NCBI GenBank assembly: GCA_023105745.1
Contig: JALGQZ010000012.1
Coordinates: forward strand, 43,541,763 to 43,605,762
Length of the DNA stretch: 64,000 bases
Source of the DNA: Austropuccinia psidii
Lineage: Eukaryota; Basidiomycota; Pucciniomycetes; Pucciniales; Sphaerophragmiaceae
Direction of reading: 5' to 3'
Shown here: piece by piece, positions 11,470 to 22,912 of the stretch
Layout of the letters: every line of letters starts with the position of its first letter
Numbering within the stretch: position 1 is the stretch's first letter
Notes under the pieces: generated by a model
What the model saw: the letters and a program-made list of their open reading frames with translations, nothing else
Databases searched by the model: none
Told to the model about the DNA's origin: nothing
Program-made: the position numbers and the translations under genes

Positions 11470-12539
11470 GTGGAAGATAACTTCATACCACTTGAAAGCC
11501 AGTCACAGGCCAACACACCAGTGACATCCTCAGAACCAGAGGGCAGCAAAGGCAAAGGAAAGAGGCACAGTGAAGGCCTGATAACAGCAAAGAAGTGGAC
11601 ACCCATTTCCACACAGAAGAGTAGAAAACCACAAAAATCTGCTTCAATACAAGGTAAACCAACCTTGATAACTTGTACAGGGAAAATTACTATAATTAAC
11701 CCAGTTGTAACCTCTAAAGGTAAATTTCCCAAATCAGCAGACAACAAATTTGTACAAGGCACAGTCAAAGGTAAATACCCTAAGAACAAAAGGTTTTTGA
11801 CTGCTTGCAAACAATAACATGTCACCTGTACACCTCAGAGATCTTGGCTTCCAAAGGAACCAACCAGAGGACAGAGAAGGTTTGTCCAGAACCAGAAGAC
11901 CTGAAAGAGGACACCTTGGACACAGTAGTGGATGGCAAAACAATGAGGGAGATAATATCAACCCTGCCATTCACACTCCAATTAAATGGAGACCTCAAAC
12001 CAGAGGACTGGAAAGACATGGATCAAGTTCTTCAGCTCCCCCAGCTCCTCAAGGACTTATTCCAATGGAGCATGGACATCAAGAGGTTCAACCTGGCATC
12101 TCACTGGGAAGAACTTGGAGAAAGTTTACAGAAGATCTGTCTCAAAGAGATAGACTTCAAAGACCTGATGGTAATCACCAAAGGTTGGAATCCTACCACG
12201 CTGTTCAGACTCCTGGAGGCAAGGGCACAGAGGATAAGGGAGAATCAAGCCACTATCCAAGCTATAGAAGAACAGTTAACCCAGACAGGGCCTACTCAGA
12301 TTCCTTCAGGCTCACAAGGAGCAAGCCAAATCAGCTCTCCAGTGGCTTCACACCATTCAGACACCAGCAGATCAGTGGCCAATAGTCACCATTCTTCACA
12401 ATTCCACAAAGTTTCCAGGAGAAGACAAGGAAAAAAGGGCAAGAACAAAGCCTCCTTCAACCAGAGGAGGAAAGAGTCAGACCCTATGATTCAGAAGCTG
12501 TTGGATCTGGTAAAAGAAGTGCACAAGAACCAGAAGTAG
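11470..12539 (+). CDS. gag: Gypsy-1 gag, reading frame A (spliced)
   Basis: The first exon (11470-11770) is basic and low in hydrophobic residues. If a 68-base GT-AG intron (11771-11838) is removed it continues in a 231-codon frame ending with TAG at 12537-12539. That part has a helical gag-like region (about 11980-12270; LASHWEELGESL, ALEARAQRIRENQ-type heptads) and a basic C-terminus (RRRQGKKGKNK). The apparent first codon is GTG, where an ATG would be expected, so either the start codon has mutated or translation begins further upstream. The final 150 codons overlap a second open frame (next entries). No in-frame stop interrupts this frame in this copy. The product should form the particle shell of the retroelement. 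Confidence 0.6.
11771..11840 (+). other. Candidate intron with tandem acceptors in Gypsy-1 gag
   Basis: Donor AAG|GTAAAT at 11771, branch-like CAATAAC at 11811, acceptor CCTCAGAG at 11833-11840. Splicing to the AG at 837/838 leads into frame A (ILASKGTNQ); splicing to the AG at 839/840 leads into frame B (DLGFQRNQ), which is the pol frame. Without splicing, the first frame stops at 11815-11817. The length is normal for rust introns. Confidence 0.5.
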
Positions 12540-14342
12540 TTGTAAACCACTCTAGAATCAGTAGTCCTAGTAATAGAAACATTACCCCCACTCAGACTGA
12601 ACATAACATTGTCACATCTGAGAGTAACATCAATAGTGATACACTGTGGTTACAAATGTCCCAATATGCTGAGCAATCTGCAAAGCAGTTTGCAGAGCTT
12701 GAAGCCAGCCATGAGAGGATGAAAAAATTACAAGCCTCCATGGAAAAAATAGTTAAAAATCTTCAAGAAGGACATGCTCAATTGAGCAAAGCCTCTGAAG
12801 AAACTAACAAAAGACTGAATCTAGTATTTGAAGAACAACAACACAGCAAAAGGGACAGGGATTGTCTAGACCAAGACATAAACAAATTGTTTAACATCTA
12901 CCATAACTTGAAGCCCCAACCACAAGGCCAAGTTATGAAGGATCCATATCAACCAGATGACATCAAACCAGATTCCATGTTGATGAATAAGGCAAGTTCC
13001 TCATAACAATACCAGGATGGAGATGGAATGTCTTATTCAGAGAAGGAAGCCTTGAAACAGCTTCCTGAGGCCTCAAGCTGGCCCAAATTCTCTGGATCAG
13101 GAGAATATGATCATATGGAGCTCATAGATTATATTGATGGACTCTTCATTGATGTACCAAGCATACCAGACCACTGGATTACTGCTAGATTAAATACTGC
13201 ATGTAAAGGTTATGCTAGTATATGGTTCACAGAAATGAAAGAAATCCATGGCAGAAGAAACTGGCCATGGTGGAAGAGTCAAATCATCCAAAAGTACAGT
13301 AATCGAACTTGGATATGACAGAAGACCATGTCATTTGAAAATGACAAATACTCTGTGGACAAGGATCCATATGAGTGGTGTCTTAGACAGTCAAAGAGAC
13401 TTAAAGCCATTGATCCTCAGATGAACATTCAAATGAGGAATCACAAACTCCTGACACAACTGCCAGGAGAGCTAGAGCATGCAGTAAAATGCAGATGCAA
13501 CCAAAATTGCACTCTAGATGACATTTCCAACACCTTACAAGACATAAGGAAAAGGACTAATATAGGGAAATATACCCCATATAAGGGCAGTGGTTTCAAA
13601 GAGAAACAACCTTTCAGGGTAGAGTTTAAAGACAAACCCAAATAAAGAGTGGCAGAAGTGGCAAAGAAGAGAAATTCTTGTCACAATTGTGGTTCAACAG
13701 ACCACTATGCCAACAACTGTCCAAAGGCAAAGAAAAAAGTCTATGCAATTGAGAAAGTCCAAGAGGAGGAATCCCCAACAGAGGATTTTGAATCAGACTC
13801 TATGGGTGATGCTATCAGAGAACAATCTGATGATGAACAAGACCCAAGAGAAGAATTTATAGTGGAGTACCAATGGGAAACCCCACTGGAAATACAGGAC
13901 ATACAGTTGGAAGCAGGCATGCCACAAGATACTGCCAACAAAAACTTGTGCAAACATACACAAGATGCCCAAACATTCCTGGTTACACCAACCAAGGGAA
14001 TGGCATATATACATGGAACAGCCACAAAGATGACTGTCTTTATTGACAATCCTCAGCATCCACTGATCATTGATAGTGGAGCACACTGCTCCATAGTGGC
14101 CAAAAATTATCTGGATAACCACTTCCCAAATTGGGAAAAACAGCTCTTGCCCACTAAGGCAAAGAACTTTAAAATTGCCTCAGGGAAGATGACTTCCATT
14201 GGGACAATTATCAAAGAGATAATTATACCCCACAGGAAGGGTAATATCAGACTCAACCCAGACTTTGTAGTGCTTAATGATGCCCACATCCAAGGATTCT
14301 TACTGGGAACAGACTACCAGAGGATGTATGGCATAGATATTT
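11841..14342 (+). pseudogene. gag-pol: Gypsy-1 gag-pol, frame B: coiled coil, capsid-like region, zinc knuckle, protease
   Basis: One frame (position mod 3 = 2) runs from 11841 to LTR-like A with single stops at 12383-12385, 13004-13006, 13316-13318 (TGA where TGG fits) and 13643-13645. Order: a proline/arginine-rich segment overlapping gag frame A; a coiled coil (about 12656-12870; EQSAKQFAELEASHERMKK); a Ty3-type gag domain (13028-13640); a CCHC knuckle CHNCGSTDHYANNC (about 13679-13720); an acidic linker; and an aspartic protease with IIDSGAHCS at about 14066. The frame breaks at YGIDI where element A is inserted and resumes at 16197. All four stops differ from likely sense codons by one base, which suggests recent decay. 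Confidence 0.85.
12431..12437 (+). promoter_or_regulatory. Candidate -1 ribosomal frameshift site A AAA AAG
   Basis: The heptamer is phased so that AAA AAG are codons of gag frame A. Slipping back one base enters frame B, which is open from 12386 to 13003. It lies between the last frame-B stop (12385) and the frame-A stop (12537). Thirteen bases downstream a 6-bp GC-rich stem can form (CCTCCT 12451-12456 with AGGAGG 12465-12470, 8-base loop). The spacer is longer than the usual 5-9. Confidence 0.4.
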
Positions 14343-16191
14343 TGTGAGCCTTAGAGGTAATTTCATATACGCAAAAGACCACAAATATAAAAAATAACAT
14401 ATTAATATAAATAAAATAAATTTATTTATATTATTAAAATAAAAATAAAAAATATAAACATAAAATTATATTAAAAATAAAAAATTAATTATAATTTAAA
14501 AATAAAATTACTTTAAATTTTGTAAATATAAAATTACATTTATACTTGAAAAATTTAAGTAAAAATGAAATTTTAACAAAATTGTGAAAAAATAAATAAA
14601 TTTGGAAAAAATTTAAATAAAATTTATTATAACTTTTTATCCAATAAATAAACATATAAATTTTATTTCACCATTGGATTCCTCATAAAAAATCAGGTGG
14701 GGTCACCTCTGAGTGAAATTTTTGTAACTCAACTCTAAATAAGCTTAAATTAAGTTTTTAGTATTTTCAATACAAAAGTTGAAAATCCTCAAAACCTTAA
14801 TTTAATTCACACCACATGTGGTGTTAACCATCAATTTTTGTGTTAAAATTGAGGTGTTGTGTTTAGTTTAGAAGTTATGAGGAATTAAAGTATTTTCAAT
14901 TGAATTCAATTGAAATGTCAAAATGTGCGCGTGTATTACATAAGTGAACTTTGATTTACATATGAGGTGTCAATTATTACTGTATTGTACTGTACAATTG
15001 AATTGAATTACATGTGTAAATTATAAGTATAATACATGATGAGGAATTAAAGGAAAAATAAATTGGAAAGATTAAATTTGGGGGGGAAAAGGAACTCCAG
15101 CTCTAAGGGGGAGCTAGACCCCCAAAATCCTTGCTGACAGGCGTGGGATGTCAAAATTCACGCAAAAGTTCATCACTTTTGGCCTGGAATTGAGTTACAG
15201 GGTCTGTGGACTCAATTGATGATGAGGTTTTGATACCAACTGGGGTAGTTTTAGCTGTTGCCAAGAAGGTAAAACTACCCTTAAGATAAAACAATCATAA
15301 TAAAAACAGTTTTAACTGGTTTCTACGCCTCTGACACACATTCTGACGTGTTTTGAAGGCTCTAGGCCTGGTATTGCTATAGTAATGGCTGATTTAAGGG
15401 TCTAAAATGGCTAAAAATGGCTAAAAATGGCTAAAAATGGCTTAAACCAGCCCTTTTTGGTCTAAACCAGGGTTCAATGATGCCATAATTGGCTTTTCTG
15501 TTGTCAGACTGTTTTTCACGACTGACAAGAGTAAATTTTACTTTTGGAGTAAGAGAATTGATGGCTATAAAAGAATGTCTTCTTTGCCCCACTTTTCTCT
15601 TCATGTTAGAATCTTTTCCTTTTATTAATTAGTTTAAAACTGTTAAACCAATCAATCAAAGATTCCAACCACCACTTTTAAATCATTTTAATCCTTTTAA
15701 CCACGTGAAAAAATCATTATAATCATTGTTTGTAACTCTTATAATCATTTTTACCCCTGAACTACCCCAAAAGTGAATTAAAGCATCTTTCATCACTGTA
15801 AACTTTGTCACTTTGTTTCCAAATTCACTCTGGTCACTTTTGGGCGTGTTTTCTCTTTAATATTCTTTTTAAAGACTTTGTTCTTTAATTAATTGCTTGC
15901 AGTTCTTTGCTCAATTAATTCCAATTGAAATTGCTCTTGAAGAAATTTCTTTTGTAGCCTTAAAATATCTCTTGTAGAGTATTTTTTGGATAAATTTTTA
16001 TTGTTGGTAAAACAATAAATTTTTATAATATTATTGTTTTATACTAATAAAGTTATAAACAATAAAATTGGCGTGTTTTCTCTTAAAAATAATATTTCAT
16101 ACTATTTTTAATTGATTTTTACCTTATACAAATTTTGAGGACAGGAAAAGTACTTGATTTTTAATCAAAAGTTTCATATCCACACCTTACA
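14343..16191 (-). repeat. LTR-like element A inserted in Gypsy-1 pol
   Basis: 1849 bases, TGTGAGCCTTAGAGG to CACACCTTACA, flanked by a perfect TATTT duplication (14338-14342 and 16192-16196). It is very AT-rich, with no ORF of note. Element B (36947-38750) is a close relative; G and H are older ones. TG...CA ends and 5-bp duplications fit a solo LTR of a long-LTR retrotransposon. No internal region of the parent element is present in the window. A decamer CTAAAAATGG is repeated at 15411-15440. Confidence 0.85.
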
Positions 16192-16196
16192 TATTT

Positions 16197-16860
16197 ATAA
16201 CAGTAAAAATAGGCACATTACCATTGGTACCAACAAGGAAAAGAAATTTTCACTTGACATATACCATATATCTTCTCAAGATCCACTAGAAGAACTTCTG
16301 CATGAATTCAGAGAGGGACAGTGCAGCACTACCCTCACCAGTAAACAAAAACTAAGTTTACTGAAGATGCTGAGAAAGAACAGACCAGCATTTGCCATTG
16401 GTGAAGAACCATTAGGAAAGATCAAAGGCCATGATATAGAACTATATCTGGATGTGGAAAGACCTTATCCACCCATGCTTAGGAGAACTCCTTATCCAGA
16501 AAGCCTGGAAACCAGGAAGGAAATTGAGAAAAATATCAATGAAGTTTTGGACATTGATGTCATCAGGAAGATTGGACATAATGAAATAGTGGAAATCACC
16601 ACCCCAGTCCTAATCACCTGGCATGATGGCAAGTCTAGACTGTGTGGAGACTTCAGAGCTCTGAATAACTACACAAAAGCAGACAGGTACCCTATACCCA
16701 GGATACCTCATGCCTTGGATAAACTGGCTAAAGCCAAATACATAACCAAAATGGATTGTATGAAAGGCTTCCACCAAAATGGAGTTAAACCAAACTCCAT
16801 GAAATTACTCAGAATAATATGCCATATGGGTATATATGAGTATACCAGGATGTTATTTGG
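16197..16860 (+). pseudogene. pol: Gypsy-1 pol: protease end and N-terminal reverse transcriptase
   Basis: Once element A and one TATTT copy are ignored, the frame continues directly from the protease part (YGIDI then YNSKNRHITIG). It carries the linker, then the fingers/palm of a Ty3 reverse transcriptase: TTPVLITWHDGKSRLCGDFR (about 16597-16656), ALNNYTKADRYPIPRI, and YITKMDCMKGFHQ with the first catalytic Asp (about 16754). It ends at YEYTRMLFG where element E is inserted in the middle of the palm. No stop occurs in this segment. Confidence 0.9.
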
Positions 16861-18777
16861 TGTAAGATGTGACTATGAAACTGATGATAATAATACTATT
16901 AATCAACAGTACTATGTCTGTTCTTATGAAATATAATAATAGAAATTATTATAACCACAATTAAATAATTATAAAATTATTTCTTTCACGTGTTATACAC
17001 TACTAGTGATTATAACAGTGAGCAGTAATTGTCTACAAGAATCAATTACAAGAAGAATTTAATAATAAAGACTTCTTTTATTAAAATAATAAATTATTTT
17101 AATATATAATTATCTTTTACAAGAATAATTATAAAGATAATTCTTGAAGAAAACTATTACTAGAGAAAAACTTTAAGAATTAAAGATAAAAGACTCGCTA
17201 ATACTCCAAAGAACTTATTGATAATAAAAGTAGAGAAATTTGACGTAGAATTGTGGATTTAAGGGATCAAAAGGATTTATAACAGTATTACAACAATATA
17301 TAGTTGGATTCTATGATTTCACGTCTTTCTGATTGATTCTGAAAGATTAAAACACTTAAGAATAGTTGAACTAATACTTACTTGTTGGTAATAATGATTT
17401 AATAAATTGATAAGATGATGATATGGAAAAAACAGCAAGAGAAAGCCTCTTTTAAGTCAACAACAGCTCACAGAGGCGTGCCATGGAGCAAACTGAAAAA
17501 CCAGTGAGTGAGAAAACAATAAACCCTTTTGGATTATTGATTGCATCATCAGTTGTCACGTAAGATTATCATAATTACTTAATTGATGCTTTTACGTGAC
17601 TACCAACCCCAATATGGTTAAGAATAAAAGGAGTAACACTTGTAAATCTTCTTTTATTCTAAAATAATCATTGATTTCTCAAAGTTATCAATGTTATTGC
17701 CAATTTCATCACAGGTTGTAATTACTGTGAATTTTTGAAGATTCAGTGTTTCACGTAGAATAACCAAAAATGAACTGTAAGTAAAATTTTTAATTTTACT
17801 AGTAAAACTGTAATTCTTTTTGGTTGTACCATAGATAATACAGTTCTCCTTTAGTCCTGAACGTTTCAAAAAGATTCATTAAGAATTGTATTTTTAATGA
17901 ATTTTTGAAGTTTTTACCTCATTTCTACGTAGAATTGCAAATAGCAGTGTTTTGCTGGTTGCTATGAGGTAAATCAATGAATATGGGTCCCAAAAGGGTT
18001 TTAATTACTCTTTTGGGGTTTATCCATGGAAAGTCATTAGTAATTGACATGGTTACAGGAGTGTAAGTAGCTCATTACCTCCTTGGCACGTCAAAATAGC
18101 AGGTTATTTGCTATTTTCTTATGATTACAGTAGGTGTAACTTGGTAACCAAGTTCCCAAAGAGTTTTAGTTTACCAATTGGGCCAAGATGAGCCATGGAT
18201 CCATGCTCTGGAGCTATCCACGCCTCTGAGGCCTCAGAAGTTGGGTACCCTGGCTCTCTTTGATGTCTTTTGTCCCCTTTACTTATTTTTCACGTAAAAA
18301 TAGAAAATTAAGCTTAAAGTGAGATATCCACTATGGGTGTACCAAAAGTCCATGTAAGAATACCATGATATTAAGTGCTCAAAACATGCATAACACTATT
18401 TTTAGTGTATATGTAACATGGGATTTCTCACTTTCCCATTATTTTGGCTTAAAATCAAGAAAAACAAGAATTTTCACGGATCTTTTATGTGGTATTAATG
18501 ATGTGGTATTGAAGTATTTTCCATTTTACCACCTCAAATACTTGAATTGAGCTTATTCACTCTATGGGGCTACCCTAGGTGAATTTTTGTGTAGAATCCA
18601 AATCTGGTCTTAAATCCATGGATTTACTTACTCAATAAAAAGTTATTCATCTTTTCTGAAATTGAAAATGTTGAATTTTGGATATATGCATGACTTATGA
18701 GTTTTGCATAATTCAAAATTTCTTTTTAAGATAATTGTGGCCTATTTGGGTATGTAAAATATACCTCAAGGCTCACA
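16861..18777 (+). repeat. LTR-like element E inserted in the Gypsy-1 reverse transcriptase
   Basis: 1917 bases, TGTAAGATGTGACTATGAAAC to CTCAAGGCTCACA, flanked by a perfect TTTGG duplication (16856-16860 and 18778-18782). Ends match those of C and D and, in reverse, A and B. It retains many ACGT/CACGT sites that are TG or CA in the related copy F at 1-1674. The short ORFs inside (17654-17869 minus, 18365-18550 plus) have no recognisable domain. Confidence 0.9.
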
Positions 18778-18782
18778 TTTGG

Positions 18783-20550
18783 CATCAAAAATGCACCAGC
18801 CCACTTCCAAAGGATGATGGACACAATATTTCAAGAAGAAATATTGGAAGGCTGGATGGTGGTATATATTGATGATATCATTATATACTCAGAGACATGG
18901 GAAGACTATGTGCAATACATAGACAGAGTGCTAAGTAAATGCACACCCATAAATCTAAAAATTTCAGTTAAAAAGTGCAATTTTGGTCAACAACAGTTAC
19001 TGGCTCTAGGACATAAAGTCTCAGGTCTTAGTCTGGCAATTGACCAGAATAAAGTAGCAGCAGTACTGCAAAAGCCAGTACCAAAGAGCATCAAAGAGAT
19101 GCAATCTTTCCTTGGGCTTGCTAGTTACTATAGAAGCCACGTCAAGAATGTTGCCCACAAAACTAGTAGTTTATACAAGTTGTGTTCAAAAGATGTAGTT
19201 TTTGAAATCACCAAGGAAAGGAGGGATGCATATGAGAGTATCAAATATGAACTCACAAATGCACCTGTGCTCATCTTACCTGACTTTGAACTACCATTCA
19301 AGTTATACATAGATGCAGCATGTAGTCAAGGCCTAGGAGCAGCCCTTCACCAAAGACAAATTGTGGATGGTGAACCAAGAGAAGGAGTAATTCACTACAT
19401 CTCAAGGCAACTGAAAGATTCAGAAGGCAGGTATGGGGACACCCAGATTGAGTGTCTTTGTCGAGTCTGGGCTCTAGAAAAACTCCATTATTAACTGGAG
19501 GGTGCAGTCTTTGAAGTCTACACAGACTGAACAGCCTTGAAGTCTTTACTGAACATGAAGACTACAAATAGACACATGCTGAGATGGCAAATAGCCATCC
19601 AGGAGTATAGAGGGAACATGACCATCATATAAAAAGAAGGTAAACGTCATACCAATGCAGATGGCCTTAGCAGATGGCCACTGGATAATGTCAAGAGCAA
19701 TCCAGCTTATGACCCTGAAGTTGAAGCCAAAATCCCTATCCATTTCATGGAAATGGATAGGAGGAAGAACTTCAGATTTTCTGAATGGGCACCAGAAAGT
19801 GGTATCCTTTACAGTGGAAACACTGACTCAGAGGGGACAGAAACTCCCATATTGGGAATAGGTTCCTCTGAACTGCACAATGAATTTTTTAGTGCAGTAC
19901 TGAAGTCTTATGCCAAACACAAACAGTTTGGCATACTACTACAACTCCTTCAACAAAAGTACAGGAGTCTAGAACTGGAATCCCAGCTGGAAGAACCCTG
20001 GTTGAGGGCATATAGGGATAACAAGTTCTGCCTTATAGATGGCCTGCTCTACCACAGAGAGAAACACACAAGTGCACTCACAGTGGTAGACAGAGACCAC
20101 ATCTCCTTGATCCTGAAGGAATGCCATGACTGCCCCTATATGGGACACATGAGTGAAGACAGGACCAAGGAGAGGGTAGCAAGCACAGCTTGGTGGCCCA
20201 AGTGGGAAAAAGAGTTGAGTGAATACATTAACACTTGTGAAAGATGCCAAAAGGCAAATAGGAAAAATGGGAAGAAGTATGGGTTACTTCAACATATAGA
20301 GGAACCCAAACACCCATGGAAAACCATCAACATGGACTGGGTTACAGGACTTGTCCCAGGAGGCAAAGAAAACTATAATGCCTGCTTGATCATAGTTGAT
20401 ACGTTCAGCAAGAGCATGAGGTGTATACCATCCCACAAGGAGGATACAGCCATGGATACTGCTCTGTTATTTTGGAATAGCATCATATCTACCTGTTGAG
20501 TCCCTAAGATCATCATTAGATATAGGGACCCAAAATTCACATCTGAATTT
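18783..20550 (+). pseudogene. pol: Gypsy-1 pol: C-terminal reverse transcriptase, RNase H, integrase N-terminal half
   Basis: The frame resumes at GIKNAPAHFQ. The RT active site YIDD is intact (codons 18865-18876). RNase H follows (LYIDAACSQGLGAAL near 19306, with its first Asp, and [11 protein letters not shown] near 19648). The integrase has its HHCC zinc finger ([13 protein letters not shown]...CERCQ, about 20127-20250) and the first catalytic Asp in MDWVTG (about 20335). Stops lie at 19492-19494, near 19528 (TGA) and 19630 (TAA), and at 20497-20499 (TGA where GGA fits). The second catalytic Asp, normally in SDRDPKF, reads Tyr here (RYRDPKF, about 20518). So the integrase is catalytically dead as well as interrupted. 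Confidence 0.9.
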
Positions 20551-21451
20551 TTGGACCAACTTGTATGACATGCTTGACACCAGGGTTGCTTTTTCCACAG
20601 CTTACCATTCACAAACAGATGGCGTAGTAGAGAGGATGATCCAAACAATGGAGGACATCCTTAGGAGGTTCTGTGCCTATGGCATTGAATATAAGGACCA
20701 TGAGGGATATACCCATGACTGGGTTACCCTTCTACCAGCAGTCCAACTGGCTTATAATACAAGTCAGCACTCTACCACAGGAAAAACACCTGCACTGGTA
20801 GAGAAAGGGTGGAATCCCTTGTTGCCTGTGGATCACTTGTAGAAGAATCTTCTGACCATCCACCCCACTGCCAAAGACTTCCATGATATGTGGAAGAGAG
20901 CTTGTGACACAGCTGCTAAATGCATAGCTGAGGCAAAAGATTATAATAAGCAGAGGTGGGACAAGACACACATGGAACCTGACTTTAAGGAAGGGTACCA
21001 GGTGTTAGTGTCTACACTGAACTTCAACAATATTACAGGACACAAGAAGATGAGAGACTCATTTGTAGGGCCCTTCAATATCATCAAGTTGATAGGAAAG
21101 AATGCAGTGGAAGTCAAGCTCACAGAGGATTTTTCCAGGAAACACCCAGTCTTTCCAGTGAGTTTAGTCAAGCCATACTTCCAAACTGAAGAGGGTAAAT
21201 TCTTCTCCAGGAAAAAGATCCTCACACCACCAGAGATAGTGGAAGTGGAGGATTCCCCAGGACCTGTGAGTAAAATCATAAGGGCCAGAAAGATCAGACT
21301 TAATGGGAAGGATCAAAGACAGTACTTAGTCAGATTCAAGAACCAAACAACTGATAAGGACAAATGGTTGGCAGAAGATGCCATACCAAATGGGAACCTT
21401 AATTTAAGGAGATTCAGAGCCTCTAGGAGGACTGAAAAGTCTCATCAATGA
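20551..21451 (+). pseudogene. pol: Gypsy-1 pol: integrase C-terminal half and chromodomain
   Basis: A one-base gain in a T run near 20547-20551 moves the reading frame, and WTNLYDML picks it up. HSQTDGVVERMIQTME carries the catalytic Glu of the integrase. One stop (TAG 20840-20842) follows. The tail has the integrase C-terminal SH3-like part (KHPVFPVSLVKPY, about 21140-21180) and ends with a chromodomain (QYLVRFKNQTTDKDKWLAED, about 21321-21380). Chromodomains target such elements to modified chromatin. The ORF ends 24 bases before the polypurine tract. Confidence 0.9.
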
Positions 21452-21463
21452 TGAGCATTTTTT

Positions 21464-21475
21464 AGAGGGAGGGTA
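21464..21475 (+). other. Gypsy-1 polypurine tract
   Basis: AGAGGGAGGGTA directly abuts the 3' LTR start TGTCAG, the expected place for plus-strand primer formation. Confidence 0.8.
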
Positions 21476-22912
21476 TGTCAGCCTGTGACTCAAAACCAGA
21501 GCACAAGCATGACAGCCAAAATACCATAAACCAATGGTATAGCCAAGATACCACCAAAACATGGAGCTGAGCCAAATAAGCTCAAAATGTATCAAACAAA
21601 ACAGAAAGCTCACTTCTTTCTGAAAATATAAGTCCCATCACCATAGGACAAAGAATAACAAAGTTATTCCTGCTCAAAGTAATTGCTGAGCATAAACCTT
21701 GATTTTCACCTCTCATCTAGAATCCGATAGGAGAGGCTTAACCCCATCAAATCAGTTTTCAAAATGAAGCTCTAAGACAGGTATATCCAATGGTACCAGC
21801 CAAACTGAGCTAGCAACAATATTACTGGAGTTATGGTCAATTTCAGGCCAAATAAGGGTGAACAAAACATTCACCTTTCATCTAACTTTTGCAGTTCTCG
21901 CGTGAGATACCTAAAGTGGGATCTTTTTGGAAAAAGTACAATCAGGGCTATCTGATGGTGTAATCCATTTTCCCATAGCTCAACTAGAACAAAAGGTATG
22001 GGGCAAATAAGCTCAATACAGCTTTTTGCCTATACCATGCAAATGTACAAAAGTCTTGTACATGGGATAACTTTGCCATATTTAATGATACCCATATCAA
22101 ATGAGGTACCATTGTGTAGAGCACATACAGATCTACACACTGAACCAATGTTGAGGTTGATATCTCAAGAATTGACAAAGTTATGGCTGTTTTAAGGTCA
22201 GATTCCCACCTGCTGTCATATACAGCCTTACCATGGGATAATATCCCATAATCATTAATATGAGGTGTCAAATAGACAAAGGAGCTTGTTTTTACTTCAA
22301 TACCTCATATGTCAGTCAATACTGGGGTCCCATACAGCTTCTGTACAGCATTCTACGCACCATACACGTCAGAATCATGCTGTGAGGTCCCCAGATGAAA
22401 GTTTTCACCCTGTATTGGTGAAAACTGCCCAGATGTGGTTTCAAAACTACATCTGAGCCCAATACAGGCTATACAGGCTGTTTGTAAACCACAAGCTAGT
22501 CCCAGAGAGTGAAAAATCTTCAATTCCTCTACGTGGAAAGGTCTAGCAGGCTTTCCACCCCATTTCAGGATAAAAAGGAGCCTTTTCACAGCCAGAATTG
22601 TTTCCTCATCCTGCTCTTGAATACCCTACATAGTAAACTGTCCAAAACAATTTTACTCTTGGGTAATAAATGAGGTATAATTATATCTTTAAGTATTGTA
22701 GCTCTTATTATAGTAATCCAACTGGTAAGACTGCACCCAGGGTTCTCAATAGCGCTCACCACCACTATTTTTTAATAGTAGAACCCTTTAATTATATTAT
22801 AGATCATTTTTTTACTCAAACACCCTTATTTTAAATCATCATTTATGTGTCACAGTCAAAGTTCTAGTTGTAAATAGCATAATTACTACTTCAACATAGA
22901 ATCTATCTGACA
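21476..22912 (+). repeat. Gypsy-1 3' LTR
   Basis: 1437 bases, direct copy of 9431-10867, ending TCTATCTGACA and followed by the target duplication ATTCC. Differences from the 5' LTR are scattered substitutions. The equal length shows no net indel since insertion. Confidence 0.95.

Larger units (their letters stand above)
9431..22912 (+). mobile_element. Gypsy-1: complete chromodomain Ty3/Gypsy retrotransposon with two nested insertions
   Basis: Two 1437-base direct repeats (9431-10867 and 21476-22912), each TGTCAG...CTGACA, flank a gag-pol internal region. ATTCC is duplicated outside both ends (9426-9430 and 22913-22917). Domain order is gag, CCHC knuckle, aspartic protease, reverse transcriptase, RNase H, integrase, chromodomain, as in chromoviruses. 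Subtracting LTR-like A and E with their 5-bp duplications leaves about 9.7 kb. The element sits in the Tet-like oxygenase gene. Many in-frame stops make this copy non-autonomous. Confidence 0.95.

Noticed and set aside
13441..14289. Several 60-109-codon ORFs on the minus strand opposite Gypsy-1 gag-pol
   Set aside because: They lie antisense to well-supported protease and knuckle codons and have no motif of their own.
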